The position numbers and the translations under genes were made by a program. The notes below the pieces were generated by a model. That model was not told the DNA's origin, made no database searches, and saw only the letters and a list, made by a program, of their open reading frames with translations. Positions 35,592-46,157 of a DNA stretch of 64,000 bases are shown in pieces; the stretch's first letter is position 1; each line of letters starts with the position of its first letter. Source of the stretch: Verpa conica (taxonomy: Eukaryota; Ascomycota; Pezizomycetes; Pezizales; Morchellaceae); assembly GCA_033030425.1 (NCBI GenBank), contig JAUFSD010000010.1:992001-1056000 (forward strand), read 5' to 3'.

Positions 35592-36739
35592 ATGGAGAAA
35601 TTCTCACAATTTCGTGATCGAGGTGAGCTATCCAAACTCTTGAAAAGTGACGAGGTCGCTAAATTCCTAAATATAGGTACTCAGATCGCGCCATTTCTAC
35701 CCATCAATAGCACCCGTTCCATCGTTCAGAGCATCTCCGGTGTATTGCTATTCGCTTTCCGACTACCATTTTTTCTGTGTCTGAGTATATCATACTTCCT
35801 TGTATTCCAGTGGTTGCCTATTGGGAGCTTCATCCGGAAGGCATGGTTATGGAGTATACTACTCTCCTCGGGAGTATGGTGGATCGATTTGCAAGTCGAA
35901 GGAGTCAAGAAAGGGTATGGTATCCCCCCTCCTGAGAAGGGCAAATGGTTAACAGTTAAATCAGATCATTATCTAAAAAGTCCAACAAACTCCCTAGACC
36001 AAATACCGTAATCCTCTCATCCTTCAACTCCCCCCTTGACGCGATCTACATTGCCGCTATATTCGACCCCGTATTCACCGCCTCCTACCCCACTACTCGT
36101 AAAGTCGAACACATAACCCTCCTCACTGCTATCCTCCGCGCCTTCTCCAAGCCTCTCCTCTCGCCTCCAAAAGGCGCAAAACTCTGCACTGTTGCCTTGC
36201 TCCTCAAGTCTAACCCCACCCGCACGGTGGTAGTATTCCCCGAAGCAACCACTACCAACGGTCGCGGGATCCTACGCTTTGCTCCATCACTTGATACGAC
36301 TCCGGCACATACCGCGATATTCCCAATCTCGCTCCGCTATACACCTGCTGATGTGACTACGCCCATACCGGAAACATACTTTGCAACTCTCTACAATCTC
36401 TTGAGCAGGCCAACACACTGCATTCGTGTCCGTATAGCAGAGGCAATCTTCAACAAGTCAGAGAAAGAAACACTAGTTGATTACGGTCACATTGAAGACT
36501 ACCACTCGGAGCTTTCATCTGAAGATACTGATGAAGAAACAAGGCTTCTATCAAGCTCCTCTAGTGATACCGTAACCGATGAAAAATTACCTCTCGGCGA
36601 CGGTAGGGAGCACCAAAGTAGGCTGTCAGAGAAAGGTGGAGAAGCACTAGCTAGGATTGGGAGGAGCAAAAGGTTGAACCTGGGTGTGAAGGAGAAGATT
36701 GCGTTTGTAGAAGCATGGGGGAAAAACAAAATGAGATGA
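35592..36739 (+). CDS. LOA1: LOA1/VPS66-type lysophosphatidic acid acyltransferase
   Basis: Two exons (35592-35914 and 35965-36739) join in frame, giving 365 residues. A hydrophobic segment (LLFAFRLPFFLCLSISYFLV, ~residues 50-75) anchors it. PlsC-like motifs follow: TVILSSFNSPLDAIYIAAIF, where SPLD replaces the usual NHx4D, and VVVFPEATTTNGRGILRF (motif III), then FPISLRYTP. The missing His in motif I is a known trait of this fungal subfamily rather than a mutation. Yeast Loa1 acylates lysophosphatidic acid with oleoyl-CoA at lipid droplets and ER. The C-terminal third is acidic and Ser-rich. It shares its upstream region with tafazzin, another PlsC-fold acyltransferase. Confidence 0.85.
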
Positions 36740-37458
36740 TTCCAGGAAGAGTACTTAATTTGTATCTTGTTGGGCCTTTGCTGCCTTCGTTTTTTATTGT
36801 TTCTTTCTCCATGAGTAATAGTGTAATTTCCCTAGAACCCTGCGAGCTTATAGTAGAAGTATGGTGCGCACTAGTCTCGTTCCCAACCCCAATGGTTGCT
36901 TTTGCTGCGCAGCCACCGTAGGGTCTGGTGTGCTAACCTCTCCGAGCTTGCCCAGTTCGCATTTCGGACATATTTTAACTCGGGAGCTCTCGGGGTATGA
37001 TTGGTACTTATGTTTGTATGGAGCCGGCACGTAAACCTAAGTACCTATAAAATCTCCGACCTATCTAGAAGAGCCCCCAAACTAGCCGAAAAACCCCGTT
37101 TCAAGGGGGACAGCGAAAAGACAGCGTAAGCCACAAGATACAACTAACTTAAAAGCGCAATAACTATCCATCAAACAATATACTCAGTATTGGAAGATAT
37201 CTCGAGGTGTTCAGCGATTGCAAAGCAATGAGAAATAGAGAGACAACAAAAAAAGAAACTTATATTGTAACTAACTGTGTAACGGTTTAACGACCGTCAT
37301 GACTAAGCTCAAGGTAGACTCCTAAGAGACAATTGACTACCTCCCTTGGAGAACAGAGGTAGCTACTCTGTTCCAACCAAAAGGCAGTTGACATTACTGC
37401 TAGATAACTTACTTGCTAAAAAAAAAGTTTATAGTCTGGGTTTACCTAGGTAGCAACC
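36740..37458. repeat. Dispersed repeat R5 and LTR-like fragment
   Basis: 36,870-37,070 matches 51,170-51,350 in inverted orientation (shared GCTGCGCAGC, CCGTAGGGTCTGGTGTGC and CTAAGTACCT). From 37,278 a piece starting TGTAACGGTTTAACGACC resembles one end of the LTR at 43,020-43,700. No gene. Confidence 0.65.
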
Positions 37459-37735
37459 TGTAAAAGTACACAAGTCCATGCTCTAGTGGAGACAGCAGGT
37501 GATGTCTAAAGAACTGGGACACTATGAACACATGGACTAATGGACTAGAAGACTGGAACTAGAGTAGGTACTTGGTATTGAGTGCAAGTTGAAGGATAGA
37601 GAACTAAAACTAAGATCTGGGAAAATGGCTCGATACTTATAGTATGGCCAAAACATGAAAGGTAAGGGGCTGATACACGTAGCGTGTCAAACTACATAAA
37701 ATACGAACATGATACGTGATATGAAACTAGGGGAC
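37459..37735. mobile_element. Partial LTR, family 3
   Basis: Direct match to 43,020-43,293, starting TGTAAAAGTACACAAG and including CTAGTGGAGACAGCAGGTGA and TGATACGTGATATGAAAC. The remainder of the LTR is absent. The orientation of the parent element is not known. Confidence 0.8.
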
Positions 37736-37909
37736 TGACTCCTTATAATGAACACTATTAATTATCCTATAAAAAAATTCCCTACTTTTCCTAGAAGGTT
37801 TGGTCTATCAAGGATGTCAGAATATCAGCTCAAAATATTGGTTGACATTTGAAACTATATGCATCATACTAAGTCTAGGAATTGAGAGTTAGTGCATATA
37901 AAATACATA

Positions 37910-38844
37910 CATCAGCAAAAAAAAAACTCTCTGGGGGATTTTTGTCGTCCAGGCGGAGAAAGTTTGCCCCACTCTCCTGGAGAGCGCTGCCGACCCCTCA
38001 GCACCTGGGCGAGGGACTGTCGCTCCCAGTCTTCTGGAGAAGTGCTGGTGTTACCCGGCCATAATACATTAACGCGCCTGCAGCTCCTTTCCCCCAGCAT
38101 CCCCCACCCATTCACTACCACTCTATGAACCTATGCTAACTATTGAGAACAACGCCTTATAGCACTGCCAACAGTAGCCCCCCCCAACGGCTGTACCGGT
38201 ACAAACATCTCATGTCTGGCGCGTCAATGTGACCCCCAAAGGACCCCCAGAGCCACAGCTGCAGCAAGACCCTCAAGGCTCCCAGCAAGCCTTCAGCAGT
38301 CCCCAAGCCACTAAGTGAACAACCTAACCATCCAGGTACAAATACTCTTGATCCGACGCGTCGACTGGACCTTAAGCTTCCTTCCAGCGCAACAGCGGCA
38401 GCAGGCAGCAAGCAGGCAGGCAGGCAGGCAGGCAGACGGGGGGTGTGGGATAGGCAGATTCTCTCCTATAAAGCAAACAACCTACCCGTCACAGTACAAA
38501 CCCTCCATGTCCTACGCGTCTATGGACTTTGAACAGACTCCAGGCAGACCTCCTCCTACGACAGCTGCAGCAGGGCTCCTAGGACCCCCAGCAAGCCTCC
38601 AGCAGCGTCTGGGCTACCAAGCGAACAACCAACCCATCCAGGTACAAACACTCTTGGTCCAATATATCAACTGGACTTCGACCTGACACCCAGCGCAGCA
38701 GCAGGCAGCAGACCTCCCCCCGGGACCCCAGCAAGACTTCAGCAGCCTCCGGGTCACTAAGTGAACAACCTACCCGTACCGGTACAAACTCCACGTGTCT
38801 GACGCATCGACTAAACGTTGAGCTGCCTCCCAGCGCGGCAGCGG

Positions 38845-38876
<32 letters not shown>

Positions 38877-39165
38877 TGGAGGAGCAAGCGGGAAAGGCAG
38901 CGGGGGAGGCAGTAAAGCAGGTATATTTTTGTATATAGATTAGATAGAACATAGAGAATAGAGAATTGAGAATTGAGACTCTCCTAGACACAACTTTTTG
39001 TTCTACTCTTATTGAGGCTCTCCTGGCATCTCCTGGACTGCTAGCGTCCACTCTGAGATCTCCTGGAGATGACGTGCAGCGTAAAGCATCTGTGGGACGG
39101 TAGGTTTGCGAAATTGTCACCCCACTCTCCAGGAAAGCAGGGCGGAATCTTTGTTTTTGCTGATG
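37910..39165. mobile_element. Fold-back-like element, copy B1
   Basis: The left end CATCAGCAAAAA leads into CTCTCTGGGGG, GTCGTCCAGGCGG and GGTGTTACCCGGCC. The right end, read inward, is CATCAGCAAAAACAAAG then GGGTGACAATTTCGC. The centre (38,190-38,880) is the inverted form of the ~150-bp minisatellite, with GCAG tetramer runs at 38,408-38,432 and 38,845-38,876. Each end type matches the opposite end of copy B2, so B1 and B2 are the same element in inverted orientation. It is non-coding. Confidence 0.7.
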
Positions 39166-39665
39166 TATGGTGTACTTTTACACAAGTATTGGCAGTGCCA
39201 AGCCAATATCAGATGGATGCAGGGTGCTAAATTGGTTTCTTTAATTGAGCTACTGCACCCTAAACTCTATGATTATAGCTACTCATCTAAACAAAAGCAT
39301 GTGCATTCAGGATGCATCAGCAAAAGACAAGATTCTGCTCCGCTCTCCTGGAGAGCAGGACGAGCTTTTCGCAAACCTCTCATTCCGCAAGTGCTTTACG
39401 CTACACGTCATCTCCGGGAGATACACTGCCGGACCCTGAAAGTGCAGGAGAGCCCAATATCACTGACGAAAAAGGTCACAACTAGAGCATTCTCAATTCT
39501 TTATTTTGCGTTCTCTGTTCTCTATTCTCTATTCTCCATGTTCTACCTAATCTATATACAAGAATACGTCCACTTTGCTACCCCTACCTGCCTTTCCCAG
39601 TCACGTTGACGTGTCAAGTTCATGCTATTCATATCTGCCCCCCGCCTGCCTGCCTGCCTGCCTGC

Positions 39666-40671
39666 TGTCGCGGGCAGTCTCGGAGATACCGGGGAAACGT
39701 ATAGAGCGGTCAATTCCAAACTGGACTGGCGCCTGCGGAAGCGGGTTACCTTCAATACCGCTTCTACTAGGAGATCGAAAGAGGTCCTTTAGGCCCATGC
39801 CGTCACACAGGACGTTGATGGGATGCCAAATTTTGGGGGTTAAGCTTTTTTAGGGTTTGCGCATATGTTGGAGAAAACGGAATGGGAATAGAACGTCCGA
39901 AAAGTTTCAAAGAGACACTTGTATCTTTAGTATGAAGTTAGTACGGGAAAGTGACTTAGGGGAAGGATATGGCATATCCAAGGGGATTTGTTTCACGAAT
40001 TGATTAGGGACGACAGGGTGAGCCTCATTGAGACTCATGCAAGGAGGGAAGTAGGGTAACAGGTGTCGAAAATGAGGACAAAGGTATTGTACAAGCAGGG
40101 ATTTTTGGTATAAATAGGGAGCGTTGCTCCTTCTCTGTAATAGTTTTTCTCTTTCTTCTTCACGCAACGTTCTCTTCAGTTAGATTCAATACAAGCTTCT
40201 TTCTTCGCTGCCTCTCTGCTGCTTCATCGCTTCACGATCGCTGAAACCACTTCCTACTCCACAAACCTTTGGTATTTTGCTTGTAACGGATAGTTACCTT
40301 GCCATCGAGTTAGTTGTATCCTGTGGTCACGCTGTCCTCACGCCGTCCCCCTTGAAAATTTGTAATTATTGAAGCGGCTTTGGGTAACGCGGGTAGAGGA
40401 ATAAGACTTGGAGGATCAGGGTTTTTTGTATATAAATGGGGCTTCACCCCGCTTCGTGGAGGACTTTCTTTCGTTATGCAATCTCTTGTTTCCTAAGTTT
40501 TTTACTAAGAATTCCATTGCTTCCTTGAATCTTTTATATCCAAGGATTTTACCGAAGAATCATTGTCGCCGTCCAAGTTCTTGCCGTCGTTTCCTTGCTC
40601 CGTTGAAAACGCAACCAAAGCCCCTGCCATACCCCATCACTTAGGTACCCTTCCCAAGCACCGCCACTACA
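39666..40671 (+). mobile_element. Solo LTR related to the 57,094 chromovirus
   Basis: It starts TGTCGCGGGCAGTCTCGGAG, almost like the chromovirus LTR, and ends CCGCCACTACA. It contains TATA-like sequences (GTATAAATAGGG at ~40,109 and GTATATAAATGGGG at ~40,429) and the TSS-like motif CACGCAACGT (~40,162). Flanks are CCTGC (39,661-39,665) and TCTGC (40,672-40,676), a probable 5-bp duplication with one change. It sits within the CTGC array of element B2. Confidence 0.7.
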
Positions 40672-40842
40672 TCTGCCTGCTTGCCTGCCTGCTGCCGCTG
40701 CCACTATCGTGCTAAGGGGCCACATTGACGCGTTGAACATGAGGTGTTTGTACCACCACACCCGCTGGGGGGGCCCTACTGCTGGCGGTGCTATAAGGCG
40801 CTGTTCTCAATAGTTAGCATAGGTTCATAGAGTGGTAGCGGG

Positions 40843-41203
40843 TGTCAAGAACACCCATTTCCTAGTCTGCCTTGTCTATCTCCTTGTTTCATGTAACGTT
40901 TCATATCTCGTAGGATTCCTGTTATCATTTGGTCATGTAAGAAGTACGCCTCGCAGGACGAGACGTCTGTAGTTTCATGTAGAAGGAGGTCACCCCTTCA
41001 GTTTCATATGGTCTCATTGTTGATCTCAGCGTCCCTCCAGAAAGGGTATAAAAGGGACGCATCTCTGTCAGTTAGTTAGTTCTTCACGCAACAACTTGCA
41101 TTCAATACCATACCTACCTTGTCCTTGAGTTCCTAGTCTCTCGATACTAGCCTTGTCTTGTGATTATCGCCTGCTGTTCCCCAATAGGTGATCGGTTTTT
41201 ACA
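40843..41203 (+). mobile_element. Solo LTR, family 2
   Basis: A 361-bp unit from TGTCAAGAAC to GGTTTTTACA with a perfect 5-bp duplication GCGGG (40,838-40,842 and 41,204-41,208). GGGTATAAAAGGGAC at ~41,045 is a strong TATA box, and CACGCAAC follows ~40 nt later. The other fold-back copy shows the empty site. A fragment of the same LTR lies inverted at 53,235-53,342. Confidence 0.88.
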
Positions 41204-41534
41204 GCGGGTGGGGGGGGGTGTTGGAGAGAGAGGGGTTGCAGGCGCGTTAATGTGGTACAGCTGGGTAACACCAGCATTTCTCCAGGAGACTGGGGGCGAC
41301 AATCTCTCACCCGGGTAGAGAATGGTCGCCCTTAGCGCCCAGGAGAGCGGGACAAACCTTTTTCGCCCAGGCGACAAAATCTCCCGGAGAGTTTTTTTTT
41401 TTTTGCTGATGTGTATCAGAACCCAAATCTGAATACCAATAGCCTAATTCTATTACATAACTATTTTCCATTAGAAACAATTTTTAGAAAATACTACCTA
41501 AGTGCTTACTAATTTCTCCAAGTGAAGTTGAGAC

Positions 41535-41760
41535 CAGCTTCGCCAGCCGTCGGGTCCTTGACCAGACGGAACAGAATCGAGGAGACTAGCTGGGCGCCGT
41601 CCGCTGGTAGTCGACTATAGTTCGACTGTAGTCAGACTGTGGACTGCAGGAGGCGGGTGGAAGGTAGAGTGGCAGGCAGGCAGGCAGGCAGGCAGTGCTG
41701 GTGGGAGGTGAGGTGGGTGGCCGAGCCTTGAGTATAAACAACTGAGTGAGTTTAGGCAGA
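41535..41760. repeat. hAT-like terminal region
   Basis: It begins CAGCTTCGCCAGCCGTCGGG and has several GTCGACT/GACTGTAGTC repeats, as does the region before the hAT transposase remnant at 52,174. A CAGG run lies at 41,670-41,696. It is probably the end of a non-autonomous hAT element; its other end was not found. Confidence 0.5.
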
Positions 41761-43019
41761 CGGGGTCTTTAGGGGTGTCCCCTAAATTGTGCTCCGCTGG
41801 CGAAACCGGAGTGGATTGGGGGGGCCACTCCCCCCCCGGTGGGGCAAGGGGGGCGAAGAGCTCCCCGGAAAAATTTTCAATTTAGAGGGGTTTTGGAACG
41901 AATTTGGAGCTTTAAGATAAGGTTTAGAAGAGGTTTAAATACATGTATAAGTGGCTTAAAGATGGATACTATCCCATATATTCTGATGAGTAAAGAAAAC
42001 AACGCTAGTTCTTGTAACGGGGGCACTGCCAGGGGAGTACTGCCGTACTAAAAAAAAACCAACAACCTTCCCTTCTGACGAGAAGCTTCAGCAGCGAGGC
42101 TTAGAACCGCTCGTCAACACGGAAGGTCGACAGTCCCTAGGCAAAACAGGAATAAGGATTTTTAAGGGTTGCAAACTAAAGACTTTAAAAGGCTCTGCTT
42201 CCCAGGGGAAGACAAACGTCTTTAGCAAAGAGTATGAGGGTCTCTGAACAACGGTTGTTCGTTGACTAGCAAGAATGATTGTCTTGGGGGAAGGATGGGT
42301 TTAAGCTATGAATTTTGATTGCGAGCAGGCTGCCAAGGAGCGGGGAACAGTTTCTCCGTGCTTGGAAATCAACTGAGTCTAGAGCGCCCCTAAGAACTAG
42401 CGGGGTCAATAGACCAGCGACTAAAAAGCGTTGGTTACTAAAAGCTCTGTAACTTTTGCTATAATGGTCCGATTTCAAATCCGATTGCACCTATGGATTC
42501 GCAGCACTGTCCCCCATATACCCTCCGAGTTTGGTTTGGTTGGACAAATTTTCCTGACGGTTTTGGGGTTATTTTTGGGGTCCAAAACTTGACTTTTTGT
42601 TAGGGAATCAGCAACTCAGGGGGGCCCCCTCTGCAAACGGCGGGTGGCACAGTGGGGCGCCTCATGGGTGTTAGAAAACACAGAGTCTCCTAGGCAGGGT
42701 AACCCACTGGTGATTCCTGCCGTTGCTTAGATTCCCTTCCCACGTTCCTAGTCCAACCTGGGGACGTGGCGGAGAGGTAATCTTGATCTATAAGGACCTT
42801 ATGGCGAAGCACAAGGTGTAGCGCCGTATGGTTCAATTTGTGACGCCGCCAGGTTAATTATTAATTTTGCTGGCGGCCCTAACTACTAAGCATAGCTTTG
42901 CTCTCATCTCACGGCTCTCGGCCTCCCATAAAGTTGGCCATCAGCGAAGCCGTTGTTATTCCTCCTAGAGGAACAGGAGCTTAACTCTGTTCATGGAGGC
43001 AACTGCTTCGGTCTCATTG
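41761..43019. other. Repeat-like GC-rich region, no gene
   Basis: Contains GGGGGGGCCACTCCCCCCCC and other homopolymer-rich stretches. No coding sequence or recognised element was found. Confidence 0.4.
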
Positions 43020-43700
43020 TGTAAAAATACACAAGCCCTTGCTCTAGTGGGGACAGCAGGTGATGTCTAAAGAGCTGGGACACTAAGGGCACATGGACTA
43101 GAAGACTGGGACTACTGGAACTAGAGTAGGTACTTGGTAGTAGATACAAGTTGAAGGATAGAGAGCTAAGACTAAGAACTGGGGAAATGGCTCGATACTT
43201 ATAGTATGACCGAAACATGAAAGGGAAGGGGCTGACACGCGTAGCGTGTCAGACTACATGAAACAAGAACATGATACGTGATATGAAACTAAGGAGATCC
43301 TGATGACGTGGCCAGCCACGTCATCCCATACATAAAACATAAATGAGACTAGACATGAAACTGATATGAAACGGGCAAGGCTGACTGGTGGTCGAGTGAC
43401 AATTGATGACCGAGTGAGAACTGATGATTTGTCGTTCTTGACACATTGCACTAGTATCTCCCGTAGCTATAAGCTACAGACGCATTACTCTGGTCTCTGT
43501 CGCATACCGACGACGGTGAGCTTCGCTCCATCCTAGGAGCTCGCCAGCTCGCTTAGGGATCGGGCTATCATAGTAATAACTTTCCTTAGTATCTATTGAC
43601 CGGAATAGGATAGCTAGTCCTATCCCTCAAGGGAGATCCTTAGGTGTCTCTATATGGAGAGGTACTTAAAACTAGTCATGACGATGGTTAAATCGTCACA
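43020..43700. mobile_element. LTR-like unit, family 3
   Basis: A 681-bp unit with ends TGTAAAAATAC and ATCGTCACA. It shares ~275 bp with 37,459-37,735, and its opposite end resembles 37,278-37,320. Flanking 5-mers (CATTG and ACTGC) do not match, so it is rearranged or part of a decayed full element. Orientation is undecided. Confidence 0.6.
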
Positions 43701-44741
43701 ACTGCGCCCTGAGGTGGTCCGACCTTTTGGTAGGAGTGGAAGCGAACGCCACTCGCTTCTGCGGAGGTCGACGGCCCACGGAGCTGCCCGCGACAGTAGG
43801 CTACAGCAGCTACAATAAAATTTTATTTGATAGATGATAGTTTTATTCAGACTAAAAATAGTTTAAATATTTAATGCCTTTATTTTCTATTGTCTGGTTG
43901 TATAGTAATATGCTATTGAAAATGCCCTAAAAAGCATGTTTTGGTGGTTGCAGCTGGCCCATTTTCCTACCGTGACCCATTTCCGGGTAAATTTCGTTAT
44001 TCTATCAAAGCTTCCCAAGTTTTTATACGCCATTAGAAGCTATGGTTGTTGTGGAATAAAACTTCACTTTTGGGTGTGAAAAGTGTTATATGGAACAGTT
44101 CCCTATTATACCCAGCCCATGACCAGATGTACTTAGGTATATGTTTTTGGTATTATATATTAAAGTGCTGTTTTTCATACTAAAAATACTGGGGTGTACT
44201 CTTTAAGTCACTGGAGACCTTTTGGAAGTGTTATAAGAGAGTTTATATTTTTGAGGGGAAGTAGTCAACAATATTAGGCATACATGAGCATACTTGGGCA
44301 TACTTTGGCGCTTTTAGGCATGATAGGCGTGTTCCAGGCCCAATTTTTGTTGGTCCGGGTTTAAGACCGTGCGCACCATAGAAAATGCCTACTCCTTAAT
44401 TATATACTCACAGTGAGAATCCACCGATTTTATTTATGTATTTTTATTTATATTAAATCAATTTATGTTCTCTTTCTGGGTACAAAATCAAGCATGCAGT
44501 TATAAACTACATGTATGGCTTGGAGAGTCTACGGCTCCTCTACAAGATATTAATATATGATGTGTAGTGGGTGCGTCAATTATATTTTTAACTTTCAAGG
44601 TGCCTACCAAACCATTTATACTAAATTAAGAGGGGAAATAAGAACTATATAGATCATAAAACTTCACTAGACGTTTAGAATATACATAGCAAATTACAAA
44701 TCTAGAAAAACTACATGTAAAATTACGCAGTAACTCTAACT
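43701..44741. other. AT-rich region, no gene
   Basis: Lies between the family 3 LTR and the 3' end of the next gene. It contains short direct repeats such as TTAGGCATACATGAGCATAC. No coding sequence. Confidence 0.45.
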
Positions 44742-45914
44742 TTACTCAACAAAAGTACACCACCGCCCTCCCACCGCCCCCCTCATTGCCCTGATACTCC
44801 TCCTCAACTCCCCAACCAACCTTCCCCTCTCTTCCCTGATCCCCTCCGGTGTCTCCCCACTCTGTCTACACACCACTGTCTCCACACACCTCCATGATCG
44901 ATCCCATTCTACTTCTCTTAATGCTTCATAGAATGCAGCTGAGCAGTCAGATATATCAAGCCACTTTAAACAAAGTAAAGCGCGCGCGAAAAATTTGAAC
45001 ACACTGGGGGTGGTAGGGTGAGGCCAGCCAGCGAGAGAGAGGTGGGTTATGGTGGGTATGAAATGTGTGAACGAGGTGAGGCGCAGCCAAGAAGCCGCAG
45101 AGGGAGAAGGATACGATAAGGAGAGGTGGGTTAGAGAGGGGAAACGGGTGCGGGTAGGGGGTGCGAGGTCCCAGACGTCTACCTCATTAGAAATGAGCTC
45201 TGTAGAGATATTTCCGCCAGAAGTGTCAGCGGGTGGATTGAAAAGATTACTTAGATCCGTAAACGTCAAATCTGGGCCCAAAGCCCAGGAGAGGTCCATG
45301 TGTTTGAAGTCTTCAAAATCATCATCCTTAAACAATACTCGTAGCCCACCAATCCCCACCCCACCAAAACTATAGGCAGCTATATATGCCAATAATGTAC
45401 TCTTCAATCCCGGCCGCATCATATAGAGGTAATTCTGATCATAAATCATATGGAAATTCCAATTTCTTGCAATCACAACCAGTACTGCATGTGCGAGTCG
45501 ATGGGTCTCAATGTGCGTTAGGTCCGGGAGATGGTATAAATCATTTCCCTTGATCTCCACCTTAAATGTCGCCTCCTCGCTAGGAAGTTCCTCGATAGTA
45601 GAAGTAAGCCATGACGCCGGCGGTGGAGGCCCGGGAATGCGGTTTCGACGGGGTACACCGATTTGCACACGGGGCCGTGGGGGGGGCGGTGGTCCAGCGT
45701 CAGCAAGGATTTGTTGTAGTGAGGGAGGGACTGAGGGGATGGTACTGGTATGGCGCCGGGGGGTATCGGGGTTGTGGGGCTGGGAGACGCGGAGGTGGGC
45801 AAGCAGGTCATTTACACTCTTATCTCTGTTCGAAGGGGTAGTACTTTGTGTAGAGGAGGATACGTGGGAGAAGCTGGTGGATTTGAGAAACTTTGGGCGG
45901 TGTTTTTTGGGCAT
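44742..45914 (-). CDS. Conserved fungal hypothetical protein, LRR-like
   Basis: A single exon of 390 residues. The internal ATG at 45914 is preferred to the frame opening at 46121, because residues from MPKKHRPKFLKS onward look like the conserved start and upstream sequence belongs to a MITE. Features are a basic Ser-rich N-terminus with SVNDLLAHLR, a Pro-rich linker (GPPPPPRPRVQ and RRNRIPGPPPP), then a helical/leucine-rich part (MMRPGLKSTLLAYIAAYSFG, FPSLTHLSLSYPSPSAASWL, HLSLAGWP, CLKWLDISDC). I recall Pezizomycotina homologues of this layout that databases sometimes label tafazzin, wrongly: no acyltransferase motif is present. Function is unknown; ribosome- or protein-binding through the repeats is speculative. 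Confidence 0.8.
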   Translation of the reverse strand: MPKKHRPKFLKSTSFSHVSSSTQSTTPSNRDKSVNDLLAHLRVSQPHNPDTPRRHTSTIPSVPPSLQQILADAGPPPPPRPRVQIGVPRRNRIPGPPPPASWLTSTIEELPSEEATFKVEIKGNDLYHLPDLTHIETHRLAHAVLVVIARNWNFHMIYDQNYLYMMRPGLKSTLLAYIAAYSFGGVGIGGLRVLFKDDDFEDFKHMDLSWALGPDLTFTDLSNLFNPPADTSGGNISTELISNEVDVWDLAPPTRTRFPSLTHLSLSYPSPSAASWLRLTSFTHFIPTITHLSLAGWPHPTTPSVFKFFARALLCLKWLDISDCSAAFYEALREVEWDRSWRCVETVVCRQSGETPEGIREERGRLVGELRRSIRAMRGAVGGRWCTFVE

Positions 45915-46036
45915 AGAGTAATGGTGGGTATGGGTATGGGATGAGGAGGGCAGAGATGGGATAGGATGGCTAGAGATGAGATCACGTAGCCATAAAGCCA
46001 TATATAAATATAGCCACAGGTAGGGACTGCATTGTA

Positions 46037-46157
46037 CTCGGGTGTGCGGGTTAAACTGATGACAGGCGGCGCAAAAAATGTGGCTTCCACCTGCATTCCT
46101 CATATAAAAATGGTGCCACAACTGCCACCTGCCATCAGTTTAACCCGTACACCCGAG
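46037..46157. mobile_element. MITE family M4
   Basis: A 121-bp element with ~35-bp inverted ends starting CTCGGGTGTGCGGGTTAAAC, flanked by TA (46,035-46,036 and 46,158-46,159). It overlaps the upstream extension of the neighbouring minus-strand frame. Confidence 0.85.

Larger units (their letters stand above)
39315..41411. mobile_element. Fold-back-like element, copy B2, with two LTR insertions
   Basis: The left end CATCAGCAAAAGACAAG pairs with the right end of B1, and the right end (TTTTTGCTGATG, ending 41,411) pairs with the left end of B1. Solo LTRs occupy 39,666-40,671 and 40,843-41,203. Removing them leaves about 0.73 kb. A 149-bp spacer separates it from B1. Confidence 0.7.

Noticed and set aside
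38315..38887. 100-123-residue frames on both strands
   Set aside because: Translations of the GC-rich minisatellite.
44742..45914. Tafazzin annotation
   Set aside because: No NHx4D or FPEG motif; the true tafazzin is at 33880-35253.
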